This document shows, in pieces, positions 45,001-54,061 of a DNA stretch of 64,000 bases. The position numbers and the translations under genes were made by a program. Each line of letters starts with the position of its first letter. The first letter of the stretch is position 1. Below the pieces are notes generated by a model. It was given only the letters and a program-made list of their open reading frames with translations. It did no database searches and was not told the DNA's origin. Origin of the DNA: CBDCUC01 sp965222485 (lineage in GTDB: Bacteria > Pseudomonadota > Alphaproteobacteria > Rhizobiales > Hyphomicrobiaceae); contig CBDCUC010000040.1 in assembly GCA_965222485.1 (NCBI GenBank), forward strand, positions 1,426,001 through 1,490,000. The letters are read 5' to 3'.

Positions 45001-45002
45001 TT

Positions 45003-45018
45003 ACCGGCACTTGCCGGT
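45003..45018. terminator. Short hairpin between convergent ispE and glyS
   Basis: ACCGGC and GCCGGT pair around a 4-base loop in the 17-base gap between the two convergent stop codons. No T-run follows on either strand, so terminator function is doubtful. Confidence 0.3.
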
Positions 45019-47141
45019 CAACCGGCGATCTTTGAAAAGTCCGCGACGTTGAGCGTTGTGGCGCGAATTTCGGACAACAGCTTCAGGCGGTTTTCGCGCA
45101 AGGCAGAATCGTCAGCGTTGACGATCACGTCATCGAAGAATTTATCGACCGGGCCGCGCAGTTCGGCAAGCGCACGCATGGCGCCTTCGAAGTTTTCAAC
45201 GTTGATCGCTGCCTCGGTATCGAATTTCACCTTGGCGATGGCAGCTGCCAGATCGCGCTCGGCGGGCTCATTAAGGAGCGTGCCCTTGATCTCGCCTGTA
45301 TAGGCTTTCTTGTCCTTCTTCTCCTCAATCGAGAGAATGTTTGATGCGCGCTTGACGCCGGCCAGCAGGTTTTCGCCGTCGTCGGTTTCCAGGAAGTCAG
45401 TGAGTGCCTGTACACGTTTGACGATCAGCGCCAGGTCGTCCTGGCCAGGCAGCGCGTAGACGGCGTCGATCAGGTCGTGGCGCTTGCCCTGATCGCGCAG
45501 GTATACTTTCAGCCGGTCTGCGAAGAAGTTGAGGAGGTCAATAATCTGGCCATAAGTCTTCGTGCCATTGAAGTCTTGTGCCATCGTTTCTGCGTCAAGG
45601 TTCTCTGTCCAGGTGGCATCCATTCGATGTCGTTGTGCTACGGCCGCAATCGGGAGGCGCAAATCGTTCTCAATCAGAATTCGGATCACACCGAGCGCGG
45701 CGCGGCGGAGCTGATATGGGTCGCCGGAGCCGGTGGGTTTTTCGTCAATGGCCCAAAAGCCGACGAGCGTGTCGAGTTTGTCGGCAAGGGCGACGGCGAC
45801 AGCAACGGCATCGCCATCGTCAACGCGCGGCACCGCGTCGCCCGGTCCTTTCGGCTTGTAGTGCAGCTCGATGGCGCGGGCGATCTCCGGTTTGGCTCCT
45901 GCTTTTTCAGCGTAATAGCGGCCCATAAGCCCCTGCAACTCGGGAAACTCGCCGACCATGCCTGATACGAGGTCGGCTTTTGCAAGTTGGGCGGCGCGAC
46001 GCGCGTCGTCGGGGTCTGCATCGACGCTTTCGGCGATTTGGTGGCTGAGTTCCGCTATGCGCTCCACGCGGTCCTTCTGGCTTCCCAGTTTCTCGTGAAA
46101 CGTTATGCCAGAAAGCTCGGTCGCCATTTCATCGAGCGGACGTTTTAGGTCCTGTTCCCAGAAAAACTTGGCGTCGGCCAGCCGCGCGTCGATCACCTTC
46201 TCGTTTCCGGCGATGATCTCTTTGCCGCCATCTGGCGCAATGAGATTGGCGACGGCGATGAAGTTATTGGAGAGTTTGCCTGACTTCTTGTCGCGTAACG
46301 AAAAGCATTTCTGGTGCGCCTTCATTGCCGTTGTCAGGCATTCCGGCGGGACGGAGAGATAACTTTTGTCGAATGAGCCCATAAGTGCAACCGGCCATTC
46401 CGTCAGGCCGGCGTTCTCCAGCAAAAGCCCATCGTCTTCGAGCAACTCCAGCTTAGCGTTTGAGGCGAGATCGCTTGCGTCATCCGAAATCATCGATGCG
46501 CGTTCTGAGGCGGGAAGTAGAACTTTGTTCTTTTTCAGTTTGCGGCCGTAGTCCTCGAAGCTCGAAACCGTGAAAGGTTTCGGCCCATGGAAGCGATGAC
46601 CGCGCGTTGTGTTGCCACTTTCGATGCCGGCGATGTCGAAGGGGACCGTTTTACCGTCAAGGATGCACAAAATGGATTGCAATGGGCGGACCCATTGGAA
46701 TGTGTCCGTTCCCCAGTGCATGGATTTGGGCCAGGGAAATTTGGCGCAAACGGCCGGGATCACTTCGGCGATGATGTCAGTTGCGTTGCGACCCGGTTTT
46801 TCGATGCGGGCGAGATAATAGTCGCCCTTCTTGGGGTCTTTGACGATTTCGGCGTCGTCGATGCTCTTGAGGCCGGCTGCTTTCAAGAAGCCTTGCAGGG
46901 CTTTGTCGGGTGCGCCGACGCGCGGGCCTTTGCGTTCCTCGCTGACGGCGGGAGACTTTTTTGCGACGTCCGCAATCGTCAGAACCAGCCGGCGCGGTGT
47001 GGCAAAGTTCATCGCCTCGCCGATTTCGAGGCCCGCTTCCTTTAGTGCGCTCGTGACGAGACGCGCGAGATCCTCGCTGGCACGGGTTTGCATGCGCGCG
47101 GGAATTTCTTCGGACAGGATCTCTAAAAGCAGTTCGGCCAT
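45018..47141 (-). CDS. glyS: Glycyl-tRNA synthetase beta subunit
   Basis: The 707-residue protein has the opening LLLEILSEEIPARM, the GPRVGAPDKALQGFLKAAG block, the HD-like region and a C-terminal anticodon-binding domain (FFDDVIVNADD). It works with GlyQ in an alpha2-beta2 enzyme that charges tRNA-Gly. It is the third gene of a glyQ / small membrane protein / glyS run, 46 bases after the small gene. Confidence 0.97.
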   Translation of the reverse strand: MAELLLEILSEEIPARMQTRASEDLARLVTSALKEAGLEIGEAMNFATPRRLVLTIADVAKKSPAVSEERKGPRVGAPDKALQGFLKAAGLKSIDDAEIVKDPKKGDYYLARIEKPGRNATDIIAEVIPAVCAKFPWPKSMHWGTDTFQWVRPLQSILCILDGKTVPFDIAGIESGNTTRGHRFHGPKPFTVSSFEDYGRKLKKNKVLLPASERASMISDDASDLASNAKLELLEDDGLLLENAGLTEWPVALMGSFDKSYLSVPPECLTTAMKAHQKCFSLRDKKSGKLSNNFIAVANLIAPDGGKEIIAGNEKVIDARLADAKFFWEQDLKRPLDEMATELSGITFHEKLGSQKDRVERIAELSHQIAESVDADPDDARRAAQLAKADLVSGMVGEFPELQGLMGRYYAEKAGAKPEIARAIELHYKPKGPGDAVPRVDDGDAVAVAVALADKLDTLVGFWAIDEKPTGSGDPYQLRRAALGVIRILIENDLRLPIAAVAQRHRMDATWTENLDAETMAQDFNGTKTYGQIIDLLNFFADRLKVYLRDQGKRHDLIDAVYALPGQDDLALIVKRVQALTDFLETDDGENLLAGVKRASNILSIEEKKDKKAYTGEIKGTLLNEPAERDLAAAIAKVKFDTEAAINVENFEGAMRALAELRGPVDKFFDDVIVNADDSALRENRLKLLSEIRATTLNVADFSKIAG

Positions 47142-47187
47142 GTCGCGGGTCTGATTTCTTTTGGTTCGAGGTTGATCGCTTGGTTAG

Positions 47188-47394
47188 CTAGATTTCGCTG
47201 GCCACCATTTCGGGTATCATTTTGCGTGCGATATCGTCGGTCGCGCCGGTGGCTGCGAGGTAGCCGATGCCAACGATGCTTGCGGCGAGCGCGAACCAGA
47301 ACACCGGGCGCTGCCGCTTCCATAACAATCCCCAAATCAGGATCAGGATGGGTACGAATAAGATTAGGGCTCCGGCGATCTTTGCATCGATCAT
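47188..47394 (-). CDS. Small membrane protein between glyQ and glyS
   Basis: The 68-residue protein has two membrane helices (IAGALILFVPILILIWGLLW and FWFALAASIVGIGYLAATG) around a basic loop KRQRP. Its ATG overlaps the glyQ stop (ATGA), so it is translated with GlyQ. I do not recognise a family, and a role with the synthetase cannot be claimed. A longer frame to 47538 runs through glyQ in another frame and is not used. Confidence 0.72.
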   Translation of the reverse strand: MIDAKIAGALILFVPILILIWGLLWKRQRPVFWFALAASIVGIGYLAATGATDDIARKMIPEMVASEI

Positions 47395-48362
47395 TGTCGT
47401 CCTCCTTCGGTGGCCAGCCAAGCTTCGCAACACGCCTTGGCGAGATCGCGAACGCGCAAGATGTATCCCTGACGTTCGGTAACGGAAATCACCCCACGCG
47501 CATCTAACAGATTGAATATGTGCGACGCCTTGATGCATTGGTCATAGGCAGGCAATGCGAGCTGGTGCTGGTACTCACCAGCGCCCGCTTCGAGCAATGT
47601 TCGGCATTCCTGCTCCGCATCCTTGAAGTGTTGCAACAGGACGCTCGTGTCGGCGTGTTCGAAGTTGTAGCGTGAAAATTCCTGCTCGGCCTGCAGGAAG
47701 ACGTCGCCATAGGAAATGCGATCGTCGCCGTCACGGCCGTTGAAGTTCAAGTCGAACACATGGTCGACGCCCTGAACATACATTGCCAAACGTTCCAGGC
47801 CGTATGTGATCTCTCCCGACACAGGGCTGCAGTCGAAGCCACCAACCTGCTGGAAATAAGTGAACTGAGAGACTTCCATGCCGTTGCACCAGACTTCCCA
47901 ACCCAGACCCCAAGCGCCGAGTGTCGGGCTCTCCCAATCATCTTCAACAAAGCGGATATCGTTCAAGCTGGTGTCGATGCCGATGGCATCGAGGCTTGCA
48001 AGGTACAGGTCCTGGAAATTGGGCGGCGACGGCTTCATCAAAACCTGGAACTGATAGTAGTGCTGCAGCCGGTTTGGGTTCTCCCCGTAGCGGCCGTCTT
48101 TCGGCCGGCGGCAGGGCTGTACATAGGCGGCGTTCCAAGGACGGGGACCGAGAGAGCGAAGCGTGGTTGCGGGATGAAACGTGCCGGCGCCAACTTCCAT
48201 GTCGTAGGGCTGAAGAATGACGCAGCCCTGAGCAGCCCAATACTGCTGTAGTGTGAGGATTAGATCCTGGAATGACTTGGTCGGCTGCAGGGCACCTGCA
48301 CGTGCCGCAGCGGATGTCTTTCCCGTTCCTGTTTTTGATTTCGCGACGGCTTTGGTCGTCAT
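47391..48362 (-). CDS. glyQ: Glycyl-tRNA synthetase alpha subunit
   Basis: The 323-residue protein has the class II synthetase core of GlyQ: QGCVILQPYDMEVGAGTFHPAT, RPWNAAYVQPCRRPKDGRYGENPNRLQHYYQ and LYLASLDAIGIDTSLNDIRFVEDDWESPTLGAWGLGWEVWCNGMEVSQFTYFQQVGG in pieces. The N-terminal 27 residues are a basic Ala/Lys-rich extension. It supplies the catalytic site of the tetramer. Leader DNA of about 300 bases separates it from the divergent dodecin gene. Confidence 0.97.
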   Translation of the reverse strand: MTTKAVAKSKTGTGKTSAAARAGALQPTKSFQDLILTLQQYWAAQGCVILQPYDMEVGAGTFHPATTLRSLGPRPWNAAYVQPCRRPKDGRYGENPNRLQHYYQFQVLMKPSPPNFQDLYLASLDAIGIDTSLNDIRFVEDDWESPTLGAWGLGWEVWCNGMEVSQFTYFQQVGGFDCSPVSGEITYGLERLAMYVQGVDHVFDLNFNGRDGDDRISYGDVFLQAEQEFSRYNFEHADTSVLLQHFKDAEQECRTLLEAGAGEYQHQLALPAYDQCIKASHIFNLLDARGVISVTERQGYILRVRDLAKACCEAWLATEGGRQ

Positions 48363-48429
48363 AGAGTGGAATATCTTTTACTTAGGGTTATTCGGGCGGG
48401 CCCGGCTAGAGCGGGAGTGCTTGCTAGCA

Positions 48430-48463
48430 GCGCGCCCGCGCAGGGTTATCACAGGGTGCGCGC
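48430..48463. other. GC-rich imperfect hairpin in the glyQ leader region
   Basis: GCGCGCCC and GGG-T-GCGCGC are complementary with one bulge, around a 16-base loop, 70-100 bases upstream of glyQ in a region of about 320 bases that otherwise shows no gene. No T-box or anti-terminator layout is evident. Confidence 0.25.
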
Positions 48464-48680
48464 CAGTGCGCAACCTTGACGAAATGTCCTCCCGGTCATT
48501 CTTTGCCAAAATTCCCGGTTTGTCAGGCAGATCAGCTCATCCAGATATCACAAGGTCAGACCTGGGTTGGGCCACATTCTTCGTAACCTAATTGCGGGGG
48601 AGCGGTTTCGCGCCCCGGTGAAAAGAGTTTACTGTCAGAATGCGGAATATTTCCGCCTGTTTGAACTAGGGAGTATCAGA

Positions 48681-48887
48681 ATGTCAGTGTTGAAAGTCAT
48701 CGAGCTTTTATCGGAATCCGATAAGAGCTGGGAGGACGCTGCGGAAAAGGCGGTTCAGCGTGCCGGCAAAACGGTCAAGAACATCCGTTCCGTCTGGATC
48801 AAGGATATGTCTGCAACCGTCAACGGGAAGGGCAAGTTGAAGTCCTACAGAGCGACTTGCAAGGTTTCGTTCGAAGTCGACGATTGA
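48681..48887 (+). CDS. Dodecin family flavin-binding protein
   Basis: The 68-residue protein begins SVLKVIELLSESDKSWEDAAEKAV and continues VKNIRSVWIKDMSATV and YRATCKVSFEVDD, the complete dodecin fold. Dodecins assemble as 12-mers that store riboflavin or FMN. AGGGAG precedes the ATG at 48681; a longer frame back to 48567 is not conserved. The gene is divergent from glyQ. Confidence 0.92.
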   Translation: MSVLKVIELLSESDKSWEDAAEKAVQRAGKTVKNIRSVWIKDMSATVNGKGKLKSYRATCKVSFEVDD

Positions 48888-48954
48888 TTAGCAGACGGCA
48901 TAGCGGTCGCGGCGGGGAAAAATCGGATCTGCATTTTTCGACAGGCACGTTTGG

Positions 48955-49173
48955 TCAGTGCGGGTGTTTTCGATTTGCCGGTACATATGCGCCTGATGAT
49001 GGGTCGTATCTCAGGTCACCGAGGTCGCGGGGTTCAGCGGCGCGGGGCTTTGCACCTTTTGGTGCCTGGTCCCGATGCTGGCTTTTTTTCTTCCCGCCAA
49101 TGATCTCGTCGGCCAGCCGGTAGCCCGCGTAGATGCCGGCGCCGACGAATACCAATGCAAGCAAATGCGGCAT
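48955..49173 (-). CDS. Small membrane protein next to the S49 peptidase
   Basis: The 72-residue protein has one N-terminal membrane helix (LLALVFVGAGIYAGYRLA) and a basic, polar C-terminus (GGKKKSQHRDQ, then RYDPSSGAYVP). It lies 36 bases after the S49 peptidase stop, probably in the same transcript. Similar small proteins occur at this place in Rhizobiales. I do not assign a function. Confidence 0.65.
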   Translation of the reverse strand: MPHLLALVFVGAGIYAGYRLADEIIGGKKKSQHRDQAPKGAKPRAAEPRDLGDLRYDPSSGAYVPANRKHPH

Positions 49174-49209
49174 GGCCCGTGTCTCCAGTGTGTTCTTATC
49201 CGGTGGTGA

Positions 49210-50055
49210 TCATAATCCGAAACGTGACCACAGTGCGCGCGCCTCGACGGTGGAGAGGACATCGTCGGCTAGGGAATAAGTTGACGGTATTCCTATTGGA
49301 GCGGCGGCACTTGAAGCAAATGGAGCGCGCTTCAAATAAGAAAGCAGCGATGTTTGACCGAATGGGACGATGCGCAGGCGCACCTTTTCGCCAAACAGTT
49401 CACGCATTTTAGTGCGGATATCGGAAACACCATCGATAAGGCCAAATTCGAGTGCCTGGCGTGTCGACCAGAAGGCGCCGGAGAATAATTCGTTGTCGGG
49501 GCCCGTCAGCCTGCCGCCACGGCGTTCTTTGACCGCACCGATAAACGTATCATGTATGTCGCTCTGAATGGACTTCAGACGCGCAATGTCTTCTGGGTTT
49601 TCAGGCTTGAATGGGTCGAGTTGCGACTTCGACTTTCCGGATGTGTAGACGCGCCGTTCAATGCCGAGGCGCTCAATTGCGTGGTTTAGCCCGAAACTTG
49701 CCGAAATGACGCCGATAGAGCCAATCACCGAGGACGGGTCGGCGTAGATTTCGTCGCCGGCAATTGCAAGAAAGTACCCGCCGGACGCAGCGACGTCCTC
49801 GCAAAAGACGTAGACCTTCTTATCGTTTTCTTCTGCAAGTTGGCGAATGCGGCGGAAAATCAGATTTGATTGAACCGGTGAGCCGCCCGGTGAATTGACC
49901 AGAATCGCAACCGCCGGTGTCTTGGACATTTTGAATGCCTTTTCTATCGCACCGGCCGTGGCTGCGAGAGATAGATTTTGACGCATCGGTGTCGACATGC
50001 CGATTACACCGGTCAGACGTAATACGGGAACGGTTGGTTTGCGGGCGAAGATCAT
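49210..50055 (-). CDS. S49-family signal peptide peptidase-like serine protease
   Basis: The 281-residue protein keeps the SppA catalytic pair: Ser91 in DVAASGGYFLA and the Lys in TSGKSKSQLDPF (Lys143 is the likely one). Further motifs are VNSPGGSPVQS and SSVIGSIGVISASFG. It lacks an N-terminal membrane anchor, so it is a short, possibly cytosolic SppA-like or SohB-like form. It should cleave residual signal peptides or other membrane peptides. The start is ATG 50055. Confidence 0.92.
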   Translation of the reverse strand: MIFARKPTVPVLRLTGVIGMSTPMRQNLSLAATAGAIEKAFKMSKTPAVAILVNSPGGSPVQSNLIFRRIRQLAEENDKKVYVFCEDVAASGGYFLAIAGDEIYADPSSVIGSIGVISASFGLNHAIERLGIERRVYTSGKSKSQLDPFKPENPEDIARLKSIQSDIHDTFIGAVKERRGGRLTGPDNELFSGAFWSTRQALEFGLIDGVSDIRTKMRELFGEKVRLRIVPFGQTSLLSYLKRAPFASSAAAPIGIPSTYSLADDVLSTVEARALWSRFGL

Positions 50056-50332
50056 GTGCGGGTCTTTCTCAATCCTTGTTGGCTGTTGTTCGGCCGTATT
50101 TTGATCGGCGAGAAGTCATGCGGCCGACTTGCGTCCGATCTGCGCTTCAGCAAATTGGTAGGGATAAATTCAATTAGCAGCTATTTCGGCTTACCGCCAT
50201 CCGGCTCGACCTTTGGGAAGATTTCTTGGCGATGTGATATTAACTCGCGGGAATTTCAATCCCCGTCTCCAATTTGATGCGGCAGTTGTTTGCCTGTGCT
50301 GAATCGGTGGGATGACGCCGGCAATTGATTAT

Positions 50333-51157
50333 TTAGCGGCGGGACCGTTTTGTACTGGTTGTGGTGGCATCCAGATCCAACCCGGCGCCGTTGCGCAAAA
50401 TCGCCTGCAGTTGCGGTGTAAATTCGTTGGTGTTCGTTGTGTGCAGAATGAGGCCCGGCAACACCGTCAAACCTGCTCTGCTGCCTTTCGTTCCGCGGAC
50501 CAGTATTCGGTTGGCGGGCTGATCTGCGCGTGGGTACACCGGACAGATCATCAGCCCGCCAAGCCGATTACCGATCGCGGAAATAACGCGGTCGAGAGCA
50601 TCGGCCTTATGAATAAGCGTGGCCTTGCCACCAGGCTTGAGCATGCGGGTTATGAAGCGGAGCCAATCATCGAGGCCGTTTTCGTTCATGGCATGGGCGG
50701 TTTGCTTTAGGGGGGAGGCGGCTGCCGTGCCGCTTTTGTCGTCGTGATAGGGAGGGTTTGCCAGCACTAAGTCGAAGCTCTCCTGATCGAGCCCGACGTC
50801 GCGCAACGTGCTTGCCGGTGCTGTGATGTCAGCGCAGATGGCCCGAACGCGGTTGCAAAGATCGTTTGCGGCGATATTTCGCTGCGCTAAGTTTGCAAGC
50901 TGTTTTTCGCTTTCAACCATTGATACCTGTGCTGCGGGGTTGCGGTGCGCAACACATAGACCAACAGTGCCCACGCCTGTGCCAACGTCCAAAACGGCTT
51001 GTGGCTTATCGTCGCGCAAGGTGACCGTTGCGGCGAGCAAAACGGCATCTATTCCGGCGCGGTAACCGGAAGCAGGTTGCAGGATGCAAAGCCCATCTCC
51101 CAAGAACGCGTCTTGCGTCGTGACTGGACGATTGTCTGGGTGTTGGTCGCAAGTCAT
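50333..51157 (-). CDS. TrmN6-like tRNA/rRNA adenine-N6 methyltransferase
   Basis: The 274-residue protein has a SAM-binding motif (VLDVGTGVGTVGLCV) and the adenine-N6 methyltransferase motif ANPPYH, together with the N-terminal FLGDGLCILQPASGYRAGIDAVLLAA block typical of the TrmN6/YfiC family. That family methylates A37 of tRNA-Val; the exact target here is not shown. ATG 51157 is preferred to the upstream TTG. It is followed by no operon partner; DUF2007 lies before it on the same strand. Confidence 0.85.
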   Translation of the reverse strand: MTCDQHPDNRPVTTQDAFLGDGLCILQPASGYRAGIDAVLLAATVTLRDDKPQAVLDVGTGVGTVGLCVAHRNPAAQVSMVESEKQLANLAQRNIAANDLCNRVRAICADITAPASTLRDVGLDQESFDLVLANPPYHDDKSGTAAASPLKQTAHAMNENGLDDWLRFITRMLKPGGKATLIHKADALDRVISAIGNRLGGLMICPVYPRADQPANRILVRGTKGSRAGLTVLPGLILHTTNTNEFTPQLQAILRNGAGLDLDATTTSTKRSRR

Positions 51158-51248
51158 AATCGCTATCAAGTGCGTAATTGTTGCTGGGGCAAGATGCGGT
51201 GCGGTTGTGACCTGATCCGCAGTTTGGCGCAGTATTTCGCCTAGTTCA

Positions 51249-51470
51249 CTAGGGGCTGATCCATTGCTGTAACTGTGCGTCCGTGAGTATTCGGCGGGCT
51301 TTCTCCAGGTCCTGCGAGGCCACCAGGACGCGGCGCGGCAGGATCCCGATTGAGCCCTCCATAATGCTCATATTCTGATCCATGACAGCGGTCTCTATGC
51401 CAGCATCATTTAGCAATGCCTCAACAAAGCTCAGCAAGACTGGGTCGTTGGTTCTGATGATTTCTCGCAC
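51249..51470 (-). CDS. DUF2007 domain protein
   Basis: The 73-residue protein is a single DUF2007 unit (putative signal-transducing family): MREIIRTNDPVLLSFVEALL, then GIETAVMDQNMS and RRVLVASQDLEKARRIL. GTG at 51470 is the start. It precedes the TrmN6-like gene (91 bases) and is divergent from the polyprenyl synthase, a conserved neighbourhood in Rhizobiales. Confidence 0.9.
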   Translation of the reverse strand: MREIIRTNDPVLLSFVEALLNDAGIETAVMDQNMSIMEGSIGILPRRVLVASQDLEKARRILTDAQLQQWISP

Positions 51471-51642
51471 GCCAGCCTCTTGGCTCTAGGGCACTTGTTG
51501 TTTAAAAATCCTGACACACTGACGGCACACGGCAGACTAAATGTGAAGCTAGGGCCGTTCAACGATATTTGTTCAGTACCCCGAGATGGAGCGGCGTTGC
51601 GGTCCCCATCGGAATTGGGTCCTCTAGGATGAGGAGATCAAC

Positions 51643-52659
51643 TTGGGAGCAGTCGTCCCGCTCGATGGGGTGCGTGATGCGTCCGCAAAGCTTCAGCCGC
51701 TGCTAGAGCTTGTCCAGGACGATATGGAGGCCATTAACAGGCTGATCCTGGACAAGGCGCTGTCCGATGTCGACATGATACCGGAACTCGCTCACCACCT
51801 GATTGACTCTGGTGGCAAGCGGCTGCGGCCGATGCTGACGATTGCAGCAGCGAAGCTCACCGGGTTTGAGGGACGCGAGCACGTCACTGTGGCGGCTGCG
51901 GTTGAATTCATGCATACCGCGACCTTGCTGCATGACGATGTTGTCGACGAGAGCGCGGTACGTCGGGGCAAAAAAACCGCGCGCATGATCTGGGGCAACC
52001 AGGCAAGTGTTCTGGTTGGCGATTTTCTGCTCGGGCAAGCGTTTCGGATGCTTGTCAGTGTCGGCTCGCTTGGTGTGTTGCGCATTTTGTCGAATGCGGC
52101 AGCGATTATTGCCGAAGGTGAGGTGATGCAGCTTGCGGCTGCCAACGACCTTGCAACGACAGAAGACGATTATCTGGCGATCGTGAGTGCTAAAACGGCG
52201 GCGCTGTTTTCTGGTGCTGCCGAATCCGGAGCGGCCATCGGAGGACGCCCGGAGGCGGAACTGTCTGGGCTTCGTTCCTACGGCAAGAACCTTGGTATCG
52301 CGTTCCAGCTCGTCGATGATGCGCTCGATTATTCAGGGGATAGTCAGAGCCTTGGAAAATCCGTTGGCGATGATTTCCGCGAAGGCAAGATTACGCTTCC
52401 AGTTATTCTGGCCTACCGGCGCGGGGACGAAAAAGAGCGCGAATTCTGGAAGCGTACGATTGTGGAAGGTGCGATTGAAGATGGCGATCTCGATCGTGCA
52501 ATTGAGCTGATGACCCGTCACGAAACAATCAACGCAACAATGGAGCGTGCTCGCAACTATGGTGCGGTGGCCCATGATGCGTTGGCGATCTTTCCAGATG
52601 ACGCGGCTCGGCGTGCTTTGGCTGATGTCGTGGCGTTTTGTACCGAGCGTGTAAATTAA
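51643..52659 (+). CDS. ispB: Long-chain trans-polyprenyl diphosphate synthase (IspB-like)
   Basis: The 338-residue protein has the two aspartate-rich motifs of trans-prenyltransferases, DDVVDE in LLHDDVVDES and DDALDY in FQLVDDALDY, plus the GGKRLRPML start block. It elongates allylic diphosphates with IPP to make the ubiquinone side chain (octa- or decaprenyl; chain length cannot be read reliably). TTG at 51643 is preceded by GAGGAG. IspH and IspE in this window act upstream in the same pathway. Confidence 0.92.
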   Translation: MGAVVPLDGVRDASAKLQPLLELVQDDMEAINRLILDKALSDVDMIPELAHHLIDSGGKRLRPMLTIAAAKLTGFEGREHVTVAAAVEFMHTATLLHDDVVDESAVRRGKKTARMIWGNQASVLVGDFLLGQAFRMLVSVGSLGVLRILSNAAAIIAEGEVMQLAAANDLATTEDDYLAIVSAKTAALFSGAAESGAAIGGRPEAELSGLRSYGKNLGIAFQLVDDALDYSGDSQSLGKSVGDDFREGKITLPVILAYRRGDEKEREFWKRTIVEGAIEDGDLDRAIELMTRHETINATMERARNYGAVAHDALAIFPDDAARRALADVVAFCTERVN

Positions 52660-52808
52660 CCGACGACCGCGGGCTCTTTGTCCAACAACTTTCGCGCTTG
52701 TGCTCGTCCCGTAACAAGCCTGCGCCCAAGTCATTAGCGTGCATGCCACCATCTAGCGAGACGGTGGGCACCCACACGTGTGACCGAACGGTCAGCTCGT
52801 GGGCGCGC

Positions 52809-53306
52809 TTATTTGCCTAAGATTTTTGGCCAGTTGATATCGGCTTTGCCGATGTTGGCTTTTGCGTTTTTTTCCCACGTTGACTGAACAGATTTGTTGT
52901 AATTCAGGTAGAGGCGGCCGTCGACAATCTTCCAGGTGTTGGGGTCACCCTTGGCAGTGTAGCCCTGGCTTACGGCCCAGGCGCAATAGCCACCGTACTG
53001 CGGTTCGTATTTGGCGGGATCTTTTGCAAACAAGTCGCGGTTGTCCTTAGTCGCGAACCGCCAGATGGCTCCACCGTGCTCCAGCGTAATAGCTTTATCA
53101 CCGCGCTGTGCTTTGCCATCTTTGAAATAAGCGACCGCGTCATAACCCCCTGCGGCAACACCTTGCACTATGCCCGTGTAGATCGGCGCGGGGCCCGCAA
53201 TGGCGCGATGGGTGCCAGCTGCAATGGCAAGGATTGCGATCAGTACCATCAAGTTTGCTACTACCGTTTTGGGTAGATTGCTCTGTCGCATGTTGCTATC
53301 GGGCAT
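52809..53306 (-). CDS. Exported YHS-domain protein
   Basis: The 165-residue protein has a signal peptide (LMVLIAILAIAAGTHRAIAG) and a YHS-like domain (IAVKGYD-type segment GGYDAVAYFKDGKAQRG, then IWRFATKDNRDLFAKDPAKYEPQYGGYCAWAVSQG). YHS domains are linked to metal-containing proteins; a periplasmic role is likely. ATG at 53306 is chosen since GGAG stands just before it; longer frames reach 53498. It is divergent from the GGCT-like gene. Confidence 0.82.
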   Translation of the reverse strand: MPDSNMRQSNLPKTVVANLMVLIAILAIAAGTHRAIAGPAPIYTGIVQGVAAGGYDAVAYFKDGKAQRGDKAITLEHGGAIWRFATKDNRDLFAKDPAKYEPQYGGYCAWAVSQGYTAKGDPNTWKIVDGRLYLNYNKSVQSTWEKNAKANIGKADINWPKILGK

Positions 53307-53511
53307 TGGTCGCTCCATTCCTATAGTGATCGATTGAGCGGCAATCTGGACTGGATGGTTTTCACGTGCGAACCAAATTGCGGTGAATGTACGTGAACCA
53401 GAAAACAAGAACGTCTGAACGTAGTGTGACAGCAACTGGCGGGGCTCAAGGGCAGCGTTGTGCTGAAAGCGCCTGTGGAAGTTGCGGCGGTTTCGCATCA
53501 GGAGGCAGCGA

Positions 53512-53922
53512 TTGCTGAACAGACTTTTCGTCTACGGCACACTGTTGAGCGGTTGCGGCGGCTCGCTCGGGGACGTTGAACGGCAGCGTTTGGCGCAGGA
53601 GGCGCGCTGCCTCGGGGAGGCATTCGTTGAGGGCCGTCTTTACGATCTGGGCGGTTACCCGGGTCTCAGAGTGGCTCGTCCTCGAATGAGCAGGGTGTTT
53701 GGTGAAATCTATACCCTCGCGGAGCCGGAACAGACTTTCAAATGGCTTGATCACTATGAGGGGGTCGGTGGGGCGGCGGACGCCGGAGATGAGTACGTCC
53801 GAAAAATGGTGCCCGCACAGCTGACAAGCGGTTCGCAGCTTCAGGTTTGGAGCTATGTGCTTGTTGCTAGCGGTGGAAATTACTTGGAAATTCCCGAAGG
53901 ACGGTGGCTTCAGCGCCAGTAG
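53512..53922 (+). CDS. GGCT/AIG2-like protein
   Basis: The 136-residue protein starts with RLFVYGTLLSGCGG, the typical opening of the gamma-glutamylcyclotransferase (AIG2-like) fold, continues with VEGRLYDLGGYPGLR and ends with WSYVLVASGG. The conserved acidic residue of the fold is in EIYTLAEPEQTFKWLDHYEG. The substrate is unknown. TTG at 53512 has AGGAGG six bases upstream. Confidence 0.82.
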   Translation: MLNRLFVYGTLLSGCGGSLGDVERQRLAQEARCLGEAFVEGRLYDLGGYPGLRVARPRMSRVFGEIYTLAEPEQTFKWLDHYEGVGGAADAGDEYVRKMVPAQLTSGSQLQVWSYVLVASGGNYLEIPEGRWLQRQ

Positions 53923-53978
53923 GGCTCGATCACATTGCGTAGTATTCACTTAAAATTTCGGTTCTCCTAATCCAATCT

Positions 53979-53992
53979 TACGTTATAACGTA
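53979..53992. promoter_or_regulatory. 14-base perfect palindrome upstream of the HVO_A0114-type regulator
   Basis: TACGTTATAACGTA is a perfect 14-base palindrome about 70 bases before the regulator's start codon. A symmetric site next to a winged-helix regulator suggests an autoregulatory operator. Confidence 0.5.
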
Positions 53993-54061
53993 TCGTTAGT
54001 TGAGATATGTATTGGCCGCTTGTCGTTGGGGTGGCGTTTTAGGCGGAATGGTTCAGGCGGG

